NCBI GenBank assembly: GCA_017512625.1
Contig: JAFWFB010000006.1
Span: 1 to 11,467 of the forward strand
From: Erysipelotrichaceae bacterium
GTDB lineage: Bacteria; Bacillota_I; Bacilli_A; Erysipelotrichales; Erysipelotrichaceae
Reading direction: 5' to 3'
DNA: 11,467 nt
The notes beneath the pieces are model-generated. The model had not been told where the DNA came from. It was given only the letters and a program-made list of their open reading frames with translations, and searched no databases. Shown one piece after another: positions 1-6,751 of this stretch (position 1 is its first letter; each line of letters begins with the position of its first letter). Both the position numbers and the translations under genes were made by a program.

Positions 1-143
1 ACATCAGGATCGATACCCATGAGGACAATAAGACCATGCAAAGGACCATCCTGAACAATGGCTTTAAAAGGTGCGGAATAATCTATCTGGAAAACGGCGA
101 TCTGCGTATCGCCTATCAATTGACCGATGAAGATCTTCAATAA
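1..143 (+). CDS. GNAT-family N-acetyltransferase, C-terminal end (partial)
   Basis: The reading frame is open from the left edge (first full codon at base 3) and stops at TAA 141-143, so only the last 46 residues are present. They read IRIDTHEDNKTMQRTILNNG and then F-K-x-C-G-I-I-Y-L, a glycine/aspartate turn, and R-I-A-Y. This is the usual end of a GNAT domain: the DTH-x-x-N-x-x-M-Q helix, the NGF turn and the G-x-I-Y-L strand. GNAT enzymes transfer an acyl group from acetyl-CoA to an amine; the substrate cannot be read from this fragment. The 3' end overlaps the start of the PAP2 gene by 17 bases, so the two are probably co-transcribed. Family assignment is fairly secure; substrate is unknown. 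Confidence 0.8.
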   Translation, partial: IRIDTHEDNKTMQRTILNNGFKRCGIIYLENGDLRIAYQLTDEDLQ

Positions 144-984
144 GAAATATGTATCGATAATAGCTGGATCAGCTTTGCTGCTGATAATCCTTTTTGGCGG
201 CTATGACCTTAAGATATCCGGCTATCTTTATGATCCTGATTCCCTTTTGGGAATATTTCTGGCTGGCTATGGTTCCTATCCGATCATGCTTGCGAGCAGC
301 GTTGCGGGGATCATGCTGATCAATTCAAGGGAAAAGCCGGATAATTTCCGTCTTTACTATGGCATTTTAGTCATCGTCATTTCCTATATCTATCTGATCA
401 AGTCGCCGATGGATCACATGGAAGGCTACCCTTTATATATCAGCGGTATTGTAGCTACCATATTGACCTTTGGTTCATGCTATGTCACCGATAAATATAC
501 AAAAGACTGCGATAAGCACGATCTTTTAAAATACAGCCTGATCATCCTGGTTTTCGCGATAAGTGAACTGGCTATCATCAATCTGATCAAGTACAGCTGG
601 CCAAGGATGAGATACAGGACCCTGGTCAATACTTCAGAGGACTATTACCGCATGTGGTATCAGTATGGCGGTGATATCAGAAAAAGGCTGTTGGAGATCC
701 CTTTGGAGGAATTCAAATCCTTCCCAAGTTTACATACCGCCAATGCGACAGCCATCTTCTTTTTGCTGCCGCTATCGATGGCGGTACCAAAGCTTTCTAA
801 TTACCGCAAAACTTTCTATGTCCTTATCCCTGTATGGATCTTTATTACCGGTGTTTCAAGGATCGTAATGGGAGCCCATTTCTTCAGCGATGTACTTTGG
901 GGATTTACCTTAAGTTATCTGTTGTTTGCCCTAAGCTGTTATCTGGTAAGGAAACGAATGCCTGATATAAAAGAAAATGAATAA
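127..984 (+). CDS. PAP2-family membrane phosphatase
   Basis: This 285-residue polytopic membrane protein belongs to the PAP2 (type 2 phosphatidic acid phosphatase) superfamily, which removes phosphate from lipid phosphates or pyrophosphates at the membrane. The three signature motifs are present in order. Motif 1 is K155-x6-R162, with Y163 where proline is usual. Motif 2 is P200-S-L-H203. Motif 3 is S244-R245-x3-G249-x-H251-x3-D255, whose histidine is the expected nucleophile. Hydrophobic segments lie near residues 9-25, 41-64, 77-91, 103-120, 134-154, 206-220, 230-248 and 255-274. The ATG at 127 lies inside the upstream acetyltransferase gene and has no obvious Shine-Dalgarno site, which suggests translational coupling. 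The substrate could be undecaprenyl pyrophosphate or phosphatidate-type lipids; the sequence does not decide. A terminator follows directly. Confidence 0.87.
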   Translation: MKIFNKKYVSIIAGSALLLIILFGGYDLKISGYLYDPDSLLGIFLAGYGSYPIMLASSVAGIMLINSREKPDNFRLYYGILVIVISYIYLIKSPMDHMEGYPLYISGIVATILTFGSCYVTDKYTKDCDKHDLLKYSLIILVFAISELAIINLIKYSWPRMRYRTLVNTSEDYYRMWYQYGGDIRKRLLEIPLEEFKSFPSLHTANATAIFFLLPLSMAVPKLSNYRKTFYVLIPVWIFITGVSRIVMGAHFFSDVLWGFTLSYLLFALSCYLVRKRMPDIKENE

Positions 985-987
985 GCA

Positions 988-1014
988 AAAAGAAGGGAAC
1001 CACCCTTCTTTTCA
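988..1014 (+). terminator. Rho-independent terminator after the PAP2 gene
   Basis: Bases 988-997 (AAAAGAAGGG less one A) pair with 1003-1012 (CCCTTCTTTT) around a five-base AACCA loop, giving a ten-pair stem. It begins three bases after the PAP2 stop. The T-run is short and is mostly the 3' side of the stem, so termination strength is uncertain. Confidence 0.75.
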
Positions 1015-1073
1015 TTATCTAAATGACAAAGATAATCAATGCTTGTTGAATATATATTATTGATAAAAAGTAG

Positions 1074-1079
1074 TATAAT
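1074..1079 (+). promoter_or_regulatory. -10 box (TATAAT) before the ABC exporter operon
   Basis: A perfect TATAAT lies seven bases before the ATG at 1087. The hexamer 17 bases upstream (1051-1056, TATATA) is a poor -35 match, and the region is very AT-rich. A start site about seven bases downstream would fall on or next to the ATG, implying a leaderless mRNA. No Shine-Dalgarno sequence occurs between 1040 and 1086. Confidence 0.6.
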
Positions 1080-1086
1080 ACAAACC

Positions 1087-3243
1087 ATGAAGAAAATAAT
1101 TAGGTTATTACTGGATTATTGGTTCTTTGCTCTAATCGTCATTGCCTTGACCTTTGTCAATGTCAATTTTGAGCTGGAATTGCCTGATTACATGTCGGAT
1201 ATCGTTTCCAATGGTATCCAATATGGCGGTATAGGCGCAACGACCCCCGAGATCGTCACGGAAGAAAGCGTTGAACAATACTTCCTTCTGATGAGCGATG
1301 AACAGAAAGCGTCCTTTACAGGCAACTACATCCCGGTAGAAAAGGGAGAGACCATCAAGATCCTCAATCAACAGATCACTTTAGATCAAAATGCCTATTA
1401 TCTAAGCGGAAGTGAGGATATCGACCTCTCGGAGATCATCACCAAGGTCGGTGTCATCAACGAAGAAAGCTTTAAAGAGACCTTACCGCTAAATGGGCAG
1501 TCACTATCCGAATTTCTAAAGGACGAAGAAAATCAGAAAATCGTCCTTTCCCAGCTAGATAAGTTCTTCGAATCCTTTACTGAAGAAAATATTCAGCTCG
1601 CATCACGCAACTATATCAAGGCAGAGTATCAGAAGATCGGCCTTGATACAGCTTCGATCCAGACCGATTACATCATGCGCAAAGGCGCATCGATGATCGC
1701 CTTCTCCTTAGGTTCCGTCATCTGTGCAATAATCAGTTCCTACTTTGTTGCCCGGATCTATTCCGGAATCGCCTTTAATCTGCGTTCCAAGGTCTTCAGG
1801 AAAGTTGAAAGCTTCTCGATGGAAGAGATGAACCGTTTCAGCTCCGCATCCCTGATCACCAGGACTACCAATGATGTCGTTCAGGTCTCGGTATCCTGTG
1901 CGATGCTTTTAAGCATGGTATTGCGTTCCCCAATGATGGGTATCAGTTCCCTGTTCAAGGTAATGCGTTATCCGGGAATGCTTTGGATCCTGGCAGTAGC
2001 CATTGGAACCATGATCTTCCTTTTGATCGGCACCCTGATCATCGCTTCGCCTAAGTTTACGATCATTCAGAAACTGACCGATAAGCTCAATCTGGTAACC
2101 AGAGAGATGCTTGGCGGCATGATGGTAATCAGGGCCTTCAATCAGGAAGATGAACAACAGGACCGCTTTGAAAAAGCCAACAGACAGGTCTATGAGACCG
2201 GACTTTTCATCGACCGGATCATGACGATGATCGGACCGGTCATGAGTCTGATCATGAATGGCTTAACGATCGCCATCATCTGGTTTGGTGCGATCGAGGT
2301 CAACATCGGTACCATGAATGTCGGTGAGATCATGGCCTTCATCCAGTATGCGATGCACGTAGTCATGTCTTTCATGATGATCGGCTTTATCTGGATGCAG
2401 GTACCTCGTGCCCTGGTATCCGTTAACCGTATCTATGAAGTACTGGATACCGAGCCGACGATCACCGATCCTAAGGAACCGGAAACTTTACCGGAAGAAA
2501 ACGGTGTTCTGGAATTTAACAATGTATCTTTCGCTTTCCCTGATGCTCAGGAAAGCGTTTTGGAAGATATCAGTTTCAAAGTCAACCCGGGCGAGACCGT
2601 GGCCTTTATCGGTTCTACCGGCAGTGGTAAATCGACACTGGTCAATCTGATCGTCCGTTTCTATGACGTTACCAAGGGTGCCATCACCTATTGTGGCAAG
2701 GATATCCGTAATATCAGCCTCAAGCAGTTAAGAGAGCGTATCGGCTATATTTCGCAAAAAGCAGTATTATTCGATGGAACCATCCGTTCCAATATCGCTT
2801 TTGGCAAGGATGTCTCGGAAGAGGACATCAACGAAGCGATCGATATTTCCCAATCAACCAAGATCGTGGAAGAGAAGGAAGAAGGACTGGATTCAGTCAT
2901 TACTCAGGGTGGAACCAATGTCTCCGGCGGTCAGAAGCAAAGATTAAGTATTGCCCGTGCTTTAGCCAAAAAGCCGGATATCTATATCTTCGATGATTCT
3001 TTCAGTGCCTTGGATTATAAGACCGATAAAGATCTTAGACAGGCTCTGAATAATCTGATCGAAAAGACCAAAGCGACTGTTTTGATCGTAGCGCAGCGTA
3101 TCAGCAGTATCCGCAACGCTGATCGGATCATCGTTTTGGATGAGGGAAAGATCAAGGGTATCGGTAGTCATGAACAGCTTATGAAGACTTGTGAGCTGTA
3201 TCAGGAGATCGCCAGATCCCAGTTAAGTGAGGAGGAGTTATAG
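1087..3243 (+). CDS. Heterodimeric ABC exporter, subunit with degenerate ATP site
   Basis: This 718-residue half-transporter has an N-terminal membrane domain fused to an ATP-binding domain (about 478-718). A segment of about 170 residues between TM1 (10-27) and TM2 (201-223) should be extracytoplasmic. In the ATP-binding domain, Walker A is GSTGSGKST (509-517) and the signature V-S-G-G-Q (612-616) is canonical. Walker B ends D636-D637, with Asp where the catalytic Glu is expected, and the switch histidine is Gln670. This subunit therefore supplies the non-hydrolytic Walker site and a good signature for its partner. ATG 1087 is chosen over ATG 1039 because the residues from 1087 form a normal start for this family and the promoter -10 box lies between the two. 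The next gene begins one base after this stop. The substrate (drug, lipid or peptide) is not readable. No regulator gene adjoins it. Confidence 0.9.
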   Translation: MKKIIRLLLDYWFFALIVIALTFVNVNFELELPDYMSDIVSNGIQYGGIGATTPEIVTEESVEQYFLLMSDEQKASFTGNYIPVEKGETIKILNQQITLDQNAYYLSGSEDIDLSEIITKVGVINEESFKETLPLNGQSLSEFLKDEENQKIVLSQLDKFFESFTEENIQLASRNYIKAEYQKIGLDTASIQTDYIMRKGASMIAFSLGSVICAIISSYFVARIYSGIAFNLRSKVFRKVESFSMEEMNRFSSASLITRTTNDVVQVSVSCAMLLSMVLRSPMMGISSLFKVMRYPGMLWILAVAIGTMIFLLIGTLIIASPKFTIIQKLTDKLNLVTREMLGGMMVIRAFNQEDEQQDRFEKANRQVYETGLFIDRIMTMIGPVMSLIMNGLTIAIIWFGAIEVNIGTMNVGEIMAFIQYAMHVVMSFMMIGFIWMQVPRALVSVNRIYEVLDTEPTITDPKEPETLPEENGVLEFNNVSFAFPDAQESVLEDISFKVNPGETVAFIGSTGSGKSTLVNLIVRFYDVTKGAITYCGKDIRNISLKQLRERIGYISQKAVLFDGTIRSNIAFGKDVSEEDINEAIDISQSTKIVEEKEEGLDSVITQGGTNVSGGQKQRLSIARALAKKPDIYIFDDSFSALDYKTDKDLRQALNNLIEKTKATVLIVAQRISSIRNADRIIVLDEGKIKGIGSHEQLMKTCELYQEIARSQLSEEEL
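3230..3237 (+). promoter_or_regulatory. Strong ribosome binding site that fixes the start of the second ABC gene
   Basis: AGGAGGAG at 3230-3237 is a near-perfect Shine-Dalgarno sequence with about seven to nine bases to ATG 3245. It rules against the in-frame GTG at 3227, which overlaps the binding site itself. It lies inside the last codons of the upstream ABC gene. Confidence 0.85.
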
Positions 3244-3244
3244 G

Positions 3245-5065
3245 ATGCCACCAGGAGGAAGAAACAGAAGGCCGGTTGAAAAGGCCAAAGACTTCAAAGG
3301 CACTGTAGGAAAACTGCTCTCTTACCTTAAGCCTTTCTATATCATGATCATCATCGTTATGATCCTCAGCGTCGGATCGATGATCTTCTCGGTCGTCGGA
3401 CCAAGAATCAGCGGACGCGCCACCACCCTGTTATATCAGGGAATCGTTTCCAAATATTCCGGAGGCGAGGGTATCGACTTTGCTGGTATCGGTAAGATAC
3501 TGCTGACCTTGCTTGTCATCTATGTTGTCAGTGCCATCTTCAGCTATCTGAGCGGTATCATCATGGCCAGGGTATCCCAGCGGATCTCTTATAATCTGCG
3601 TAACCAGATCACAGCCAAGATCAACAAACTACCTTTAAAATATTTTGATGCTCATACGCATGGCGAGGTCATCAGTAGAGTTACCAACGATGTCGATAAT
3701 ATCTCTTTCAATCTGAGCAATGTTATCCGTCAGCTGTTAAGCAGCGTTGTTTCCATGGTCGGTATCAGTATCATGATGCTGTCTATCTCTTTAAAGATGT
3801 CGCTGATCGCATTCCTTACCGTTCCGCTAAGCGCCATGGTTGCAGCCTTCGTGGTTAAGAAATCCCAGAGATATTTCTTTAGGCAGCAATCCATCCTTGG
3901 ACAACTCAATGGCCACATCGAAGAGATGTATAGCGGACACAACGTCATCAAAGCTTATAACTATGAAGAAGACTCCATTAAGGAGTTTGACCGGATCAAT
4001 AAGGAATTGCAGGAAAGCAACTTCAAAGCCCGTTTCTTTGGCAGTGTTACCCATCCGGTAAACGGCCTGATCGGAAACTTAGGTTATGTTGCGGTATGTC
4101 TGCTTGGCGGATTTGAAATGATCCATGGCCGGTTGGATATCGGTAATATCCAGGCCTTCATTCAATACGTACGTAACTTCAATCAGCCTATCAATCAGGC
4201 CTCCCAGACCATGAATACCATTCAGACGGTAGTGGCCAGTGCGGAAAGAGTCTTTGAGATCCTGGACGCTGAAGAAGAAGTCAAGGATACGGAAACCCCG
4301 GCTGCTACCCATGACGAGCAGGGCAATTACCTGATCAAGGGAAATGTTGCCTTTGAAAATGTCCGTTTCGGTTATGATCCGGATCAGATCGTCATCAAGG
4401 ATTTCAGCATGTATATCCCGGAAGGCAAGCAGGTTGCGATCGTCGGTCCTACCGGTGCCGGAAAGACGACCATCGTCAAACTGCTGATGCGCTTCTATGA
4501 ATTAAACGGCGGTACCATCTATGTCGATGGCAAGGATATCAAGGACTATCGTCGTGAAGACCTGCGTGATATCTTCGGCATGGTCTTGCAGGATGCCTGG
4601 CTACAATCCGGAACCATTATGGAAAACATCCGCTATGGTAAGCCGGATGCAACCGATGAGGAAGTATACAAGGCCTGCAAGGAAGCTAGAGTCGACCACT
4701 TTATCAGGACCCTGGAAAACGGCTACAATACCGAGATCAATGAAGAGACTTCCAATATCTCTCTTGGTCAGAAACAGCTGTTGACCATAGCCCGTGCCTT
4801 CTTGAAGAATCCGAAGATCCTGATCCTGGATGAAGCTACTTCATCGGTCGATACCAGAACTGAACAGCTGATCCAGGATGGCATGGAAGAACTGATGAAA
4901 GGAAGGACTTCCTTCGTCATCGCTCACAGGTTGAGCACCATCAGGAATTCTGATATCATTCTGGTCATGGATAAGGGCGACATCGTAGAAGTAGGCGATC
5001 ACCAGAGCCTGCTTGCTAAAGGCGGCTTCTACGCTACGCTCTACAATTCCCAGTTTGAAGGTTAA
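3245..5065 (+). CDS. Heterodimeric ABC exporter, subunit with catalytic ATP site
   Basis: This 606-residue half-transporter partners the preceding gene. A glycine- and basic-rich cytoplasmic N-terminus ends in a K-A-K-D-F-K-G-T elbow and is followed by about six membrane helices (first near 31-52). In the ATP-binding domain Walker A is GPTGAGKTT (401-409). The signature is degenerate, I-S-L-G-Q (505-509) instead of LSGGQ. Walker B is canonical, with D529 and catalytic E530, and switch His561 is present. The losses complement those in the partner, so the dimer should have one hydrolytic site (this Walker A/B/His plus the partner's SGGQ) and one site that only binds ATP. There is no long extracytoplasmic insert. 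The next gene starts two bases after this stop codon ends. The overall type resembles LmrCD, BmrCD and TM287/288, known multidrug exporters, but substrate is not implied. Confidence 0.92.
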   Translation: MPPGGRNRRPVEKAKDFKGTVGKLLSYLKPFYIMIIIVMILSVGSMIFSVVGPRISGRATTLLYQGIVSKYSGGEGIDFAGIGKILLTLLVIYVVSAIFSYLSGIIMARVSQRISYNLRNQITAKINKLPLKYFDAHTHGEVISRVTNDVDNISFNLSNVIRQLLSSVVSMVGISIMMLSISLKMSLIAFLTVPLSAMVAAFVVKKSQRYFFRQQSILGQLNGHIEEMYSGHNVIKAYNYEEDSIKEFDRINKELQESNFKARFFGSVTHPVNGLIGNLGYVAVCLLGGFEMIHGRLDIGNIQAFIQYVRNFNQPINQASQTMNTIQTVVASAERVFEILDAEEEVKDTETPAATHDEQGNYLIKGNVAFENVRFGYDPDQIVIKDFSMYIPEGKQVAIVGPTGAGKTTIVKLLMRFYELNGGTIYVDGKDIKDYRREDLRDIFGMVLQDAWLQSGTIMENIRYGKPDATDEEVYKACKEARVDHFIRTLENGYNTEINEETSNISLGQKQLLTIARAFLKNPKILILDEATSSVDTRTEQLIQDGMEELMKGRTSFVIAHRLSTIRNSDIILVMDKGDIVEVGDHQSLLAKGGFYATLYNSQFEG

Positions 5066-5066
5066 T

Positions 5067-5486
5067 ATGATCGATAAAATAAAAGAATTACTTGCTAAAC
5101 ACACCGAAGAGGTAAACTATATCATCACCGGCTTCTCGACTACCGGTATCAATTATGCAGTCTATGCCCTGATGTACTATGTCATCAAACTGCCTAATGT
5201 ACCAAGTACCGTCATTGCCTGGATCTGTTCCGTCACCTTTGCTTTCTTTACTTACAAGTTGTTTGTCTTCAAGAGCAAGAGCATGGAAGTAAAGACCGTC
5301 TTAAAGGAAGCAGCCGGCTTTGTCGGTGGCAGACTTGGAAGCGGAGCAGTCGATGTCGGTATCATGTATCTGGGTGTTGACCTGCTTCATCTGTTTCCGA
5401 TGTTTGTCAAAGTCTGCTCGACAGCCGTCACGATGGTCATCAATTACCTGGTAAGCAAGTTCCTGATCTTTAAAAAGAAAGATTGA
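5067..5486 (+). CDS. GtrA-like four-helix membrane protein
   Basis: This 139-residue protein has four predicted membrane helices (about 17-38, 41-62, 77-98 and 110-131) and a basic C-terminus. The pattern fits the GtrA family: an opening F-x-x-x-G-x-N-Y-A-V-Y, an A-W-x-x-x-V-x-F-A-F segment ending Y-K-L-F-V-F, and a repeat-like final N-Y-L-V-S-K-F-L-I-F. GtrA proteins are linked to flipping or presenting undecaprenyl-phosphate-linked sugars for wall or teichoic acid glycosylation. ATG 5067 has GAAGG at 5057-5061, five bases upstream, inside the end of the ABC gene; the longer frame from 5013 would overlap that gene heavily and has no such site. It is the third gene of the ABC operon, one base after the exporter stop. 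No glycosyltransferase partner is visible in the window, so its role here is open. Confidence 0.82.
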   Translation: MIDKIKELLAKHTEEVNYIITGFSTTGINYAVYALMYYVIKLPNVPSTVIAWICSVTFAFFTYKLFVFKSKSMEVKTVLKEAAGFVGGRLGSGAVDVGIMYLGVDLLHLFPMFVKVCSTAVTMVINYLVSKFLIFKKKD

Positions 5487-5490
5487 TATT

Positions 5491-5516
5491 AAAAGAAGCC
5501 GAAAGGCTTCTTTTTA
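5491..5516 (+). terminator. Rho-independent terminator closing the ABC-GtrA operon
   Basis: Bases 5491-5500 (AAAAGAAGCC) pair with 5505-5514 (GGCTTCTTTT) around a GAAA tetraloop, followed by further T. Ten continuous pairs and a stable loop make this a convincing terminator, four bases after the GtrA stop. Confidence 0.92.
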
Positions 5517-5569
5517 TTGATTATCGATGAATATAGGTAAAAAACATTTCCTTTTATTCAAATATGTTC

Positions 5570-5575
5570 TATAAA
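5570..5575 (+). promoter_or_regulatory. Possible -10 box for the lipoprotein gene
   Basis: TATAAA lies 21 bases before ATG 5597. At 17-base spacing the -35 position (5547-5552, TTTCCT) is weak. The region sits between a terminator and a gene with its own ribosome site (AGAGG 5585-5589), so a promoter is expected somewhere in 5517-5580; this is the best candidate. Confidence 0.4.
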
Positions 5576-5596
5576 GAAATTGACAGAGGTTAAGCT

Positions 5597-6703
5597 ATGA
5601 AAAGATTATTGAGAATACTTGTGACATTAGTCGCAGTTTTGCTAGTTATTACCGGCTGTACCGGAGGAACTGACAAAGAAGAAACTTATGATCTGAAGGA
5701 GAGAACCTTCTATAACCAGAGCGATCCATGGGATTACTATGATCATGCGAAGGTCTATTTCGCAGCTGACGGAACTTTCGTCTTGACGGAAAACAGCCAG
5801 TCCGGTTCCTATGAGATCAAGGGAAACTGGACTGTAAGTGATAAGACCTGTACCCTTGAGGTAACCGATGGCGGTCAGACCACTATTGAAGGGATCATCT
5901 TTGAGATCGAAAGTCTGGAAAGAATCATCCTTAAGACCAACATCGATGGCTCTAAGTCCGGTGATCTTTTCTCCGTTGATGAGATAAAGGGCACCAACAA
6001 ACCGGTCGAGGGTCCTAATGGCACAGCACCTGAAGGCGATGCAAAGAGTGACCTGGTCTTATACAATGCTTCCCAGAAAGCCAGAGGCGAATTTGGCTAT
6101 TCCAAGATCACTCTGACCAAGGATGGCGACTTTACCATGGAAGAAGTCATGGGCATGGGTGCCATTGAACTGGTAGGTAAATACGGTACGGAAGGACCAT
6201 ATTACATGTTTGCGAACTTCGATCCGTTCAGCGATCCTAATGGCAATAATGTCTATAACTTCGAACTGGAAAAGATCAGTGAAGGTGTCTTCGTCATCCA
6301 GGAGACCTTGCAGGGAAGCCAGAAGGGCGACTATTTCACCACTGATGGCAATCTTCCAAAAGGTGTGGTAGTAAATCCACCAGCAAAGAACAACAGTGAA
6401 GTTTATGTCCATGGTCCGATCAAGGGTACGTTGGATGAATATCTGCCTAAAGTCGAGTTCTTTGAAGACGGAACATTTATCTTTACCGAAAACGTCTATG
6501 AAGGCTTTGGAACCTATAAAGGCACCTATACCAAAGACATGTATGGATATGCCTGCACCGTTACCGATAATTCCAGCATGAAGGGATTTGCGGGTCAGGA
6601 TGTTACGGAGATGTTCTTCGAGTTTTTTGATGCGAAGACCATCACCCTCCAACAAGACCTTTGCATGTCCCGCGCAGGTGATACCTTCGGCCTCAGTGAA
6701 TAA
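5597..6703 (+). CDS. Secreted lipoprotein with three internal repeats
   Basis: This 368-residue protein begins with a lipoprotein signal peptide: MKRLLR, a hydrophobic core, then the lipobox V-I-T-G-C with acceptor Cys21. It should be anchored on the outer face of the membrane. The mature part holds three units of about 100 residues, near 31-129, 153-250 and 268-368. Each has an early A/K/E-D-G-(T/D)-F strand (58-61, 176-179, 291-294), later T-E-N or M-E-E, and ends in G-D-x-F (122-125, 244-247, 361-364). The units are divergent and rich in Thr, Gly and aromatics, suggesting small beta barrels or sandwiches, perhaps lipocalin-like. Linkers are Pro/Gly/Asn-rich (132-148, 251-267). AGAGG seven bases upstream supports the start. 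It is flanked by terminators and so is monocistronic. I do not recognise a named family; ligand unknown. Confidence 0.85.
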   Translation: MKRLLRILVTLVAVLLVITGCTGGTDKEETYDLKERTFYNQSDPWDYYDHAKVYFAADGTFVLTENSQSGSYEIKGNWTVSDKTCTLEVTDGGQTTIEGIIFEIESLERIILKTNIDGSKSGDLFSVDEIKGTNKPVEGPNGTAPEGDAKSDLVLYNASQKARGEFGYSKITLTKDGDFTMEEVMGMGAIELVGKYGTEGPYYMFANFDPFSDPNGNNVYNFELEKISEGVFVIQETLQGSQKGDYFTTDGNLPKGVVVNPPAKNNSEVYVHGPIKGTLDEYLPKVEFFEDGTFIFTENVYEGFGTYKGTYTKDMYGYACTVTDNSSMKGFAGQDVTEMFFEFFDAKTITLQQDLCMSRAGDTFGLSE

Positions 6704-6724
6704 CAGATAAGCAAACATAATATA

Positions 6725-6751
6725 AAAAAGCAGGAGCTATTCCTGCTTTTT
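6725..6751. terminator. Bidirectional terminator between convergent genes
   Basis: Bases 6725-6735 (AAAAAGCAGGA) pair with 6741-6751 (TCCTGCTTTTT) around a GCTAT loop. The hairpin has T-runs when read in either direction, so it can serve both the lipoprotein gene and the minus-strand FemAB gene. The minus-strand stop codon (6750-6752) overlaps its base. Confidence 0.9.

Noticed and set aside
1039..1086. Upstream ATG extending the first ABC gene by 16 residues
   Set aside because: The extension has no ribosome site, lies across the -10 box, and adds residues unlike the usual start of this transporter type.
3227..3244. GTG start for the second ABC gene
   Set aside because: It would overlap its own Shine-Dalgarno region; ATG 3245 is correctly spaced.
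3340..3400. Apparent short repeats of ATC/ATG/GATC
   Set aside because: They are runs of Ile and Met codons in a membrane helix, not a DNA repeat.
5013..5066. Longer start for the GtrA gene overlapping the ABC exporter
   Set aside because: The added 18 residues are read from conserved exporter sequence in another frame; ATG 5067 has a ribosome site and gives a normal GtrA N-terminus.
6059..6718. 219-codon open frame on the minus strand opposite the lipoprotein gene
   Set aside because: It lies wholly antisense to a gene with a clear signal peptide, lipobox, repeats and ribosome site, has no recognisable motifs, and would cross the bidirectional terminator region without its own ribosome site.
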